Made by a program: the position numbers and the translations under genes. A stretch of 64,000 bases of DNA from contig NKYR01000013.1 of NCBI GenBank assembly GCA_003184365.1, positions 398,417 through 462,416 of the forward strand, given 5' to 3'. Source of the DNA: Evernia prunastri (taxonomy: Eukaryota > Ascomycota > Lecanoromycetes > Lecanorales > Parmeliaceae). Under the pieces are notes generated by a model. That model searched no databases. It was not told where the DNA came from and saw only the letters and a program-made list of their open reading frames with translations. This document shows positions 55,695 through 64,000 of the stretch, one piece after another (position 1 is the first letter of the stretch; each line of letters starts with the position of its first letter).

Positions 55695-56658
55695 ATGCTG
55701 AAGCCACTTGAGCCCGAGAGGATCACCGCGCTCCTGAGTGCTGACAAGTATGCTGGCTGCGGGCAGATTCATTCTGCTAAAAGACAACTTGGCGAAAACG
55801 AAGACTTAAGAAGTGGCGTAGTCACTCTGCTAGAAGTATTTCCTTCAACTTTTGAAGCTCGACTTCATTGTGACATCCATGATGACAATATATGGTGGAT
55901 TTATTTCCGAGTACGTTGATGATTCAATTCGTCTCGACGACTTCGCTCTCTAAAGACACTCATAGGACTCCCCCTTTCGCAGCCTCCGCCTAGTACCAGT
56001 CTCGAAAACTGCTATTGCCATGTATGCGTTCGGGAAATATGTTGAGTCCTTCGAGGTCCTAGGGTGCCCTCTCAATTGGGTAAGGATGCTGAAGTGGGTG
56101 TGGAATTATGGACATGAACGCCAAATCGCGAAAGTAAAGAATGGTTCAATGCTTCCGCTCCTGGATCTTGAGTTATACAATGCGATTACAGACATGGACA
56201 ACTACACCGGCTCTTACACTTTGCGTCAGGCACATGATTGTTTGCGAACAGAAATATCGCCGAGGGCGTGTACATGTTGCTTCTGGCATTTCAACTCTGC
56301 CTCCCACGACTGCATCGAGAGGCAACGAATCCAGAGAATTGGTACATAGATTTCAAGGTAACATCCTCGTCAGTCTCATCGCATGTTACATAGCGGACGT
56401 TGACCAACTTCATAGCAATCTCCCTTGAGGACCCTTCGAATACAACCTAGTACTAAATGTCCTGGTACCGCCATTTATGCGGGCGATAAATGGGTCGGAT
56501 TATTCGACCTTATAGATTGTCCTCCACATGGCCCTATAATCGGTGATATAGAGTCTCGGCAGCGCTTGATTGAATGGATCTGGGATTACGGGAATAAACG
56601 TATCGAAGGCCGGTTGAAGTACGAAGGTGAGATTCCACGTGGTCCTAAGAACAGTTGA
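55695..56658 (+). pseudogene. Unknown two-module gene with an internal frameshift
   Basis: Exons 55695-55910, 55966-56357 and 56416-56658; introns of 55 nt (GTACGT...CATAG) and 58 nt (GTAACA...CATAG) at matching places in two copies of the same module. Module A: ITALLSADKYAG, RSGVVTLLEVFPSTFEARLH, WWIYFR, intron, DSPFRSLRLVPVSK, FGKYVESFEVLGCP, LKWVWNYGHER. Module B: LYNAITDMDNYTG, AEGVYMLLLAFQLCLPRLHR, WYIDFK, intron, QSPLRTLRIQPSTK, GDKWVGLFDLIDCP, IEWIWDYGNKR. Between CLRTEIS and AEGVYML the frame changes near 56257-56259 (one base short). The paired intron positions show an ancient internal duplication. Function unknown. As it stands the product would stop in exon 2 after the frame change. 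Confidence 0.6.
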
Positions 56659-57741
56659 GATTGCTGATCACTCCGGGCAACAGCACAACAGTCGAGAGTC
56701 AAATTAAGAATAACGAACAAGCGGACGGAGAAGCCTTTGCTTCATAAAGTCCTACACACAGCAAGCTTCAAGGCACACAAGATAAAAGATTCGAAGCGGA
56801 GGACTTTGAAGACCAACCAGCAACAAGAAGACGATATTATGGAAGACATTGACGAAGCCAATGAGGAACGCTTCAAGAACCCTTCAAGCCGCCATCCCTT
56901 TGGCTTAAAGTCTCCTCTTTACGCAACAGACCCGAACGCGCAGCTGGGGACGACATCGAGGACAAAGGATCTAGAGGATGATCGCACAGCAGGTTGCGGG
57001 GTTGAGAGCGTTAATATCGGAGGGCTACAGATCCTGGATCATCATCGTTGAAAGGATCCAAGTACAGACGCTGCAGGTCGTCTTTCTTCGAAGCCGTCGG
57101 TGGATACTCCACTTATGGGGTCCTAGTGGAGCATGTGTTCTGCTTACACGGTTCAGTCTTAGCATGAGGGTCATACGCAGATCCGTCTTCATGAGTGCAT
57201 ATGTCTACGAGGATATGAGCGGACGATGCACGATGCTCATGACACTGACCTGTCAGTTCGACTGTAACGAAGGGCCCCCTTAATGAACAAGACTCAAGTA
57301 CAGCTTAGTTTCTTAGTCACACAAATCTCGGTAAACTCTAGCTCCTGTTGTGCTCTCAGTGTTTGCGAGTCGAGGTACGTGGCCTTGCTTCGGCGAGTAA
57401 CGCACGAACTGAGTTTTGAAGAGCGCTCAGCGACACTGAGGCTAAGGAAGACCGGAAGAAGACAGAAACCACTGATGGGGCCAACGATCTGCCGCACTTC
57501 GAGCAGCTGACCATCCAGAGTGAATTTCTAGGATGGGAGTCACAAGGCTGCCTGGTGAATCAGAGATGTCAATTAGGTGGCCGTCTTTCAGTACATTGTG
57601 TCTATCTAGCAGATACGCAGAAATGCTACCCGCATGTTCTACCTTTTCGTCTCCCATCCTTCGGAATAAGGCTAGGATTGGACTATCAAGATCGTTGCAT
57701 ACACAGCCTGGTTCGTCCAACCACTGAGCTGGCGAAATTAG
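56659..57741. other. Region with fragmentary open frames
   Basis: Possible minus-strand continuation of the next gene at 57442-57720 (DEPGCVCNDLDSPILALFRR, protein-like) through a weak 40-nt intron, and a plus-strand frame near 56840-57050 (MEDIDEANEERFKNPSSRHP). Neither can be joined to a full gene with confidence. Confidence 0.35.
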
Positions 57742-58834
57742 CTACCCGAGTAGGCGCTGGACCAAAATCTTGTGTCGTTTGTATATCGTCATCTGGTGGA
57801 TCAACAGGTGTGCAGCTAAAAGTGCCAATTGAACTCGTTGATCTAATTCCTTGAGATCGAATCTATGCGATCGTTTGATGAGTGGATGAGGACCATCTTG
57901 AAGACGCGTTGTGTCATTGTCAAGTTTGTCGAGATACTCCTTGGTGACGTCGAGGCGGGAGACATAACACTCCAAGTCGTGCCATGAAATGAGATAGGCC
58001 TAGAGCAAGGTCAGTCGCTTGCACTGTGAGCGTGATCACCCTTTCTTACCGTGTAAGTATCTCTCGGCTTTCCGTATGCCCATTGCCTCTTCACGTCGCC
58101 CAGGAGTTGCGAACACTCCTGGCCTAACTTTCGATTTACGCTTAATTTGTTGTTTCTTCGCTTACACTAGGCGGACTATCAGTGTCCGATTCCGGGTCCG
58201 ATCATTGTTGTCAGCACAAACCTCTATAACCAATTCGATCTCTGGGTCTTTCTTTGACGTTTCAAGGCTTTTTGTTGCCAAACACAAGCTTAAGTCGGGG
58301 TGCGAGGTCATTCTTACACCTCCGATTAATAGGTCAAGTTTACGCGGGTTCCTGTACACTCTCAACATCTAACGGCACTGAGTGCTTCAAGGTAACTTAC
58401 TTTGCGTCTAGGGGCAAGTCGTGCACTACGCTTAGAAAGGCGTCTTTTATTACAGAAAGGAATGCTTGAGCTGTGGATAGCACATCGTTCTCCAGTCTGT
58501 CGCTTTCCGTATCGTAAACTTCATCTTCCTCCTCGTCATGATCATCAGACTGGGAACTCAACTCCGATTCGCTAGGCGAAGAATACTGATCTGTATATGC
58601 AATGTCCGAGGATGTTTCGCATGGTGGGTAGTCAGCATCTAGGAATGTTACCCCCTTAGACGATGTTTTTGAGGAGGATCCGGCACGCGCGGTGGCATGT
58701 CTGGGAGAGACCGGTGGGGGTGTATTGATTGGTCGGTCAGTTTCCTCAGACCACGGTTCGGCGGGACCTTTGACACCAAATAGGGTCTTTGTGCTAACAT
58801 CTTTGGAGGCGCCCCGCTTTGGCTCGCGAGTCAC
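57742..58834 (-). CDS. Multi-exon hypothetical gene, 5' end unresolved
   Basis: Four exons on the minus strand: from about 58834 (open to 58877, no ATG found) to 58401, 58351-58168, 58118-58050 and 57999-57742. The three introns are 49, 49 and 50 nt with donors GTAAGT, GTGTAA and GTAAGA, and every junction keeps the frame. Joined sequence passes LPLDAK-NPRKLDLL, TLIVRL-ECSQLLGDVKRQWA and PRDTYT-AYLISWHDLECY. The first exon is Ser/Asp/Glu-rich (SSDIAYTDQYSSPSESELSS); later exons are ordered and charged. No domain recognised. A further intron with CTGAC and GATAG lies just upstream of 58877, so at least one 5' exon is missing, possibly overlapping the ankyrin frame on the other strand. The 3' end may also extend to about 57442. 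Confidence 0.5.
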
Positions 58835-58920
58835 CTTCTGAACCTCAAGCGAATTCGAAGGCTTGAGACTCAGCGGGGAAGACTCAGAGACCTATCTCGT
58901 CAGGTGCACATGCCGAAACA

Positions 58921-59823
58921 ATGACGAAAGAGCATGGTACCGCTCTTCAGGCTGCTGCTGGTCGAGTGTTTGGAGGCTTGCCAATCATGAAAACCCTTCT
59001 AAATGCCAGTGCATCAGAGTGTCCAGTCGACCCAGACAAAGCCGCAGCCTTGGATAAAGCCTTGTTATGCTTATGGCGTTATGAGAGAGGTACATATAAT
59101 AATTCAACCTCATTAGCAGACGTGCTGAGCACCGGACCCGGTGCAGTCGTGAAGTTTCTGCTGGCCAATCTGCCAGAGCAGAAGGCGGATGAATCCGGAT
59201 ACGGCCTCATAGCCCAGATGGCATGTGTGGCTGGAGATCTAGCCTGCGTTGAACTACTACTTCAGCGTGGCATGGACGTGAACTGCTCAGTTTCTTATTA
59301 TGGAACCGTATTGCAAGCTGCCTCTCGTGTCGGTAACATTGAGATTGTTGAATGCCTTTTCAAAGCTGGTGCTAATATCAACATCCTCCAAGGAGTTCAT
59401 GGCACCGCCTTGCGTGCTGCAGTACTTGGAAGTCACGAAGGCCTGATTCGTAGTCTGATTGCCCGTGGTGCTGATGTCAACCTACGCTACGAACACAGGG
59501 GTGACCTAAGCTACCAACATAGGGACTATTCTGTACCACATCTAGCGCTAAAATCAAGCAACCTCACGATCTTCAAGAGCCTTCTCGCTGCCGGGGCTGA
59601 TATGAACATAGAGACTTCAGACCAACAGCCTATCTTGATCACAGCATGTAAGGATGGAGACGCGACCGTGGTTGAACTCCTACTAACCAATAAAGTTGAT
59701 ATCAATGTCTGGGGAACCAAATTGAGTCACCGCGACTATATACCTGATGATGAAGCAAGTCCTTTGAATGCAGCTTGCGAAATGTGGTGTGGTAAAATTT
59801 GTACCATTCCTAGCAGATTGTAA
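58921..59823 (+). CDS. Ankyrin-repeat protein, possibly a fragment
   Basis: 300 codons from ATG 58921. At least five ankyrin repeats of about 33 residues: GTALQAAAGRVFGGLPIMKT, then GLIAQMACVAGDLACVELLL, GTVLQAASRVGNIEIVECLF, GTALRAAVLGSHEGLIRSLI, PHLALKSSNLTIFKSLLAAG and PILITACKDGDATVVELLLT, with the usual ADVN or ANIN turns. The coding frame is open slightly upstream of the ATG (HAET) behind a CAG acceptor-like site, and the chain ends abruptly in the middle of a further repeat (SPLNAACEMW). Both facts suggest it is an exon or fragment of a longer ankyrin protein, for instance the sensor half of a STAND/NACHT-type immune-like protein, but no NACHT or HET domain is visible nearby. Alternatively a free-standing ankyrin protein. 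Confidence 0.6.
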   Translation: MTKEHGTALQAAAGRVFGGLPIMKTLLNASASECPVDPDKAAALDKALLCLWRYERGTYNNSTSLADVLSTGPGAVVKFLLANLPEQKADESGYGLIAQMACVAGDLACVELLLQRGMDVNCSVSYYGTVLQAASRVGNIEIVECLFKAGANINILQGVHGTALRAAVLGSHEGLIRSLIARGADVNLRYEHRGDLSYQHRDYSVPHLALKSSNLTIFKSLLAAGADMNIETSDQQPILITACKDGDATVVELLLTNKVDINVWGTKLSHRDYIPDDEASPLNAACEMWCGKICTIPSRL

Positions 59824-59900
59824 ATAGAAGGCTGTTGCGATGTGATATATAGCGAAGATGTAGCAGGAAATGTGTTACGAGACTGTTATCCCCCTTATGT

Positions 59901-62515
59901 CTATAGCCCAGCATACCATTTTCCCACAACAGGTGCCTCAACCTTGGAACTAGTGAAGGAGCAATGACCAACACTCTCTCTCTCATACTGAAAGCTATCC
60001 TCTGCGACCACACCCCACATAACGCGCTTCAACGACGCATTCACGTCTGCTTCGGGTGGATGACAGGCCGCACTGATTGCAGCACTACAACTACCAGCAA
60101 GAGGCATACCGCCCCTAGACTTTCGAAAGCCAAAACATATACCCAGCAGTACAATGATAGACCCAAGAATGATGACGAAGATCATGGCCATCGGTGAGTA
60201 ACCGCAAGTCGAAATATCAGCCCCGGATATCTCAACCCCAGCGGAATCGATAGTGTTGAGTCGGGCAAGAAAGATCGACTGCGAGACGAGCCAATGTAAT
60301 ATACTCGAGCCTATAAGGAGTGGAACACTGTAACGATACGGTAGTTGTAAGCGGTAGGTGCTTCGCTGTCCTCCGGTTGGTGACGTAACTCTTAGAAACC
60401 TTTTTTTGGTTCCGTATGCGCTCCATTCCTCCGCGAGCAGCATACATGTAAAAACTCCGTTGTATGAAAAATATAGAAAGGAAAGAAGAATTTGAGGAGA
60501 GTTTGCAAGTAGAACTGTGGCGATCACGCCAGCAGGGCCTGACAAATTGTCGCTAGCGTTTAGGGATATCAAAGCCTCAGCATTGAGATTGCCGAGACCA
60601 AGCGACCAGAGATGTGGTAAGGACCGACTGGTTAAGGAATGGTTTCTGAGGCCGATGATTAGGAGAGCCCCGGTGGCTATGAGAGTCGAGGTGTATCTAA
60701 GGCGCAGTCAGCGGCTAGTTGTGCAAGGATTAAAACGGTCAAACTGAGATACGCATCGGTTTTCGAGACATGGTGGAATGAGGTCTGAATTGCGGAACAC
60801 AGATCTCAGAATGATATCAGATTACGATAGATGGAATCGTCTGACTAGTCGCGGATAGAGGAATGCATAAAGCCATGATGGGAGAGGGTTTGGCTAGCAC
60901 TTACACCAGGTTACAGACGATCCACCTTTTTCGGCTAGCAGCTCGAAACCAACGCAAATGTTTCGGATGCCATCTAGAGAGAAATAGACCCCAATATCTG
61001 GTATCCTCAAACCTTGTTCTCCCCGCGATGCAGTTCCTTTTAGTTGTGACGTCAGGCCGATCCAGGAACGAGGCGATTGCATCACCAAGGGTTACTAGTG
61101 GCTTAGGATCTTGTTTCCATGAAATCATGGCCATGCAAACAGTCTTTATCATATTACATACGATGACCACAATCATGATCGTTAGGCTGAATTGTAGTTT
61201 GCAGTGCTCCCCTACGCGTTTGCTGAGGCAGTAGGCAACTGATGAAAGCTCCGTGTTCGTCCCGTTAAAAATCCCCGACAAGGTAGCGTTGTAAGGTTCA
61301 ACAAGAATGAAGTTGGACTGATCTAAACTTTCGTCATATAAGGTGATTGACAAATTTCGAGGATTAGTGACAACTCCAGAACGATCACACAAATACAGAT
61401 AACAAAATACACTATCACCATAGTAGAACAACGGCGAATATAGGTCTTGATCGTACCAGATCAGAGAGCTATTTGCGTTCTCGTAGTTTGAGACTAGGAT
61501 CAAGTCTGAATTAGTGGAGATGATTGGCGCTGAATAAGTGTCCACACATTCTTCGACCTCGAGTTTGGCAAATGAATGATTTGTTTTGTAGTCCTGCAAA
61601 GTATCCCGCAAAGTATCCTGCAAATCATCCTGCGAATCATCCTGCAAATGAACAAGCGTGGATGTGATGTCCAAGATCGGTCCAACCGGTCTGTCTGCCA
61701 GACTGGAATTGAAAGGTGCCCCGTCCAAGAACTCCCTCGTCACCATATAGGCACCAAAGTGTTGAGTGCTCAAGGTAGAGAAGACTGCACTGTTATACAG
61801 TAAATGTAGAGGTATGGACGAGATAGCAAGCAGCCACCAGAGGATGATCCGTGTTGTCGAAAGCCTGCACAAGTTTCGTACACTGGGGACCCCAATATCC
61901 AACCAGATACCCTGGCTATGAGCCTTGTCGATTTCGCTGCGTGTAGGAGAGGATAGACACTGCATACTATAATTACTCGCACCCAGTAGCAGCGTACTGA
62001 GTACGTTGATAGCAAGATGTATCCAAAATGTAAGGCTCGCCGTCTTTTTACAGCTTCCGTCATGGAGAGTTCCAAGACCATCCTGGACCCCAGACTTTGC
62101 GACTGCCCGGACTGTCAAGATGAGGTTGATAATGAGAACTAGGGCGACGACCCCTGCACACCAAAGCACACCGAAATGGTATCCTTGCAGCTTCCTCAGT
62201 CGATAATAGTGCCGAGAGACAAGGTTGTGACGGATAAAATGTATTCGACTCGGCGGCTTGGGCAATGCTTTGTTGAGGTCCGCGTTCGAACAATCGATGC
62301 ATGTTGGAGAGGAAGATGTTTGACTGGGGATTGAAATTTGTGTCAAACTCAATACCATTCTCGTATATGAACTCCAAGGCAAGGAACACCGACCTGCTGA
62401 GTTGGGGTATCTCTATTGCATCAGACCCTGAGAAGCCATCAAGTGGTGCATACACCGGTCGACGACGAGCAAATGCCCGCCAATTTGGCAACAGGCTCTT
62501 TTCGGGTGGCATCAT
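59901..62515 (-). CDS. DUF6536 multi-pass membrane protein
   Basis: Three exons: 62515-62394, 62323-60905 and 60696-59901; introns 70 nt (GTCGGT...CCCCAG) and 208 nt (GTAAGT, branch CTGAC, CTTAG); 778 aa, the typical DUF6536 size. The N-terminal DUF6536 block is clear: GVLWCAGVVALVLIINLILT, LGTLHDGSCKK, HLAINVLSTLLLGASNYSMQ, CLSSPTRSEIDKAHSQGIWL, DIGVPSVRNL and SSIPLHLLYNSAVFSTL. A large Asn-rich extracellular or lumenal loop follows, then more helices; exon 3 supplies the conserved C-terminal membrane part (LANSPQILLSFLYFSYNGVF, LPYRYSVPLLIGSSILHWLV, GYSPMAMIFVIILGS). Plasma-membrane location is expected; function unknown. The loop carries a 12-bp repeat (61590-61650). Convergent with the ankyrin gene, 77 bp between stops. 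Confidence 0.9.
61588..61652 (-). repeat. In-frame 12-bp tandem repeats in the DUF6536 loop
   Basis: The plus strand reads CTGCAAAGTATC, CCGCAAAGTATC, CTGCAAATCATC, CTGCGAATCATC, CTGCAAATG. On the coding strand this gives QDDSQDDLQDTLRDTLQDY, repeats of four residues. The repeat keeps the frame, so length changes would be tolerated. Confidence 0.85.
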
Positions 62516-63599
62516 ATCATGTAGTTCGCATCATCTGGTGAATAAAGATTGTCTGACTGTAAAGAATTCGGCTTCGTGATTGAGAGATCAAATTTGATGG
62601 CGACGAGATCCCAAGGCAATTCATAGTTGCATTAGGTGCCGGAAATTACCAGCATTGAAACAGAGGAAAAGGGGCGATTTAGAGCCTCCACATTTAGGTA
62701 CTCGGAAAATGTGGCTGTGCCATAACTGACGGGAGGATTGAAGGTCAGTAAGCTCATCAAAATACTTCACGTCCATGGAATCAGTGTGTGTAAAAACAAG
62801 ATAAAACACTCCTACACATTTATTCGATGGACTCCAGATGTGTCTACAAGGCAGCACAATGCAATGCCCTGTCCATACGTAAAGTTATAAGGCTCCTTGT
62901 GTAATTATTTTCTCCTCTTCTTTGATGTGGATGCATGATGTTACCCTGCTTGTACTAAGCATGCAAAGAACGGCTGCGGCAACTCCATTTAGACAAGTGA
63001 CCCACGTAACTCATTAGCTGAGGCCGTTGACAGATTCCGGCAATGCGGTCCAAAATTGCATCTCATCCTAACCTTGTATCAGGCTGTGATAGCAAGAATT
63101 CCAACGACTTTTGATTTGGCCAATGCTTGTTGTCCGCGGAATCACGCAAGCCTTATGCACAAGAAGAGCACACGTTATCATCTTTGCGGGGCAGCTGAAT
63201 CTTCTCGAGGATGATGGGACGTATGCATTATAGTGGTGCGTATGTTGTATGTCAAGCGATGAGATGTTGCAGAAGATGAAACCAGCGGCAGGGATACCGG
63301 GCCTATCAGTCCGCTCCCAACGGCCCGGAAAACCATCCGGAGGATACCCCCCAAAACCCCACCTGACAGATCCATCACGATCTCCAACCCCCCTATCTTT
63401 TCTAAAAAAAATATGAACCAAATGACATCCCCTAGACATGCATGGCAGAACCCAAGATCACATTCTTAGGGTACAATTTAGCATATGCAGATCATGAGAC
63501 GAGCGGCATGGGCGCCCGACTACGGTGCGTGCATTGGAAGGACACTGATAGCCTTCAGATTGCATAAGGCCACCACTTCTCCGCCGTTTAATTTGTTTC
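62516..63599. other. DUF6536 upstream region, no further gene seen
   Basis: 1.1 kb of ordinary composition leading into the AT-rich tract. No supportable ORF or RNA gene. Confidence 0.4.
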
Positions 63600-63945
63600 C
63601 GAACAGAAATTAAAATCTAACTATGTGATGATGTTGTTAAGAAATCTAAAATAATAATAAATTTATATAATAAAACGCGTTTATAAATAAAGAATATTAA
63701 GTTTAAGATACTTAATTATTATATTTTAAGGGGTAAGTATAACGATAAATAATATTATATATCTCGTATATCTTTTATATCGTTTAATTTAAACGTATGA
63801 TACGCTTTCTTTTAATAAGTGTAATTTTTAATTCGTTTAGTCTTTAATGTAATTATTAATAAGTCTTAAAGATAGTTTTTATAGCACGTTAATTTATATT
63901 TATACTTAAAGATCTTCGCGTATAATTAATTATATGTAATTGTCA
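63600..63945. repeat. Extremely AT-rich tract with RIP-like dinucleotide bias (repeat relic)
   Basis: About 350 bp of mostly A and T, full of TTAATTAATA-type words, starting abruptly after normal sequence. The remaining C and G are largely in CpG (ACGCG, TTCGCG, TCGTTT). CpA and TpG are rare (about five in all from 63651 to 63940), while TpA is very frequent. That is the product of repeat-induced point mutation, which changes CpA to TpA in duplicated DNA. The original element cannot be identified. The composition returns toward normal in the last 60 bases of the window. Confidence 0.75.
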
Positions 63946-64000
63946 GAACCGTGCCCAGAGTCAAGTCTAATGGGGGTAAATTGAATAAGACAACTAGATA

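Noticed and set aside
1..64000. CRISPR arrays, bacterial insertion sequences, rRNA or phage-like systems
   Set aside because: None seen; the intron-rich gene structure is clearly that of a fungal nuclear genome.

Overview
This window is nuclear DNA of a filamentous ascomycete (Pezizomycotina). The evidence is many 45-90 nt introns with GTRNGT donors and CTNAC/CTAAC branch points, single-copy eukaryotic housekeeping genes, and families almost confined to filamentous fungi (DUF6536, 2EXR/F-box-like proteins, DOMON-cytochrome b561). The right edge holds an extremely AT-rich tract of the kind left by repeat-induced point mutation (RIP). Class or species cannot be fixed from the sequence alone.

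Left part (1-30.6 kb), a dense conserved core: the 3' end of a repetitive cell-surface protein; RPN2 (26S proteasome) divergent from CET1 (mRNA 5'-triphosphatase); a 2EXR/F-box-like protein; COX10 (heme A synthesis); a large membrane-anchored ZZ/EF-hand protein; PRP17 (splicing WD40 factor); ERV14/cornichon (ER cargo receptor, four short exons, easily missed by ORF calling); a PLP aminotransferase divergent from an ADP1-type ABC transporter; a possible 30-residue membrane peptide; and homoisocitrate dehydrogenase LYS12.

Middle part (30.6-48 kb), a sparse accessory stretch: a heavily broken SAM-methyltransferase relic, an alpha/beta hydrolase with a frameshift, a candidate 48-residue split gene, a secreted protein resembling fungal metalloprotease-like proteins, an intact cytochrome P450, an intact six-exon DOMON-cytochrome b561 membrane protein, a 2EXR gene stopped by one CAA-to-TAA change, and a fungal-specific gene with a one-base loss in a C run.

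Right part (48-64 kb): pyruvate kinase (six exons, 526 aa), a 101-residue candidate gene whose first exon would be only ATG, a DUF1769 protein, a small secreted protein, an unnamed gene made of two copies of one module and broken by a frameshift, an unnamed multi-exon gene with uniform 49-50 nt introns, an ankyrin-repeat protein, a DUF6536 multi-pass membrane protein, and then the AT-rich tract.

The housekeeping genes are all open across their full lengths, while five accessory genes carry stops or frameshifts. This contrast is the main biological signal of the window and suggests real decay in dispensable genes rather than general sequence error, though single indels in homopolymers need checking. 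Exon boundaries below were derived by hand from splice consensus, reading phase and remembered family sequence patterns; no alignments were run.
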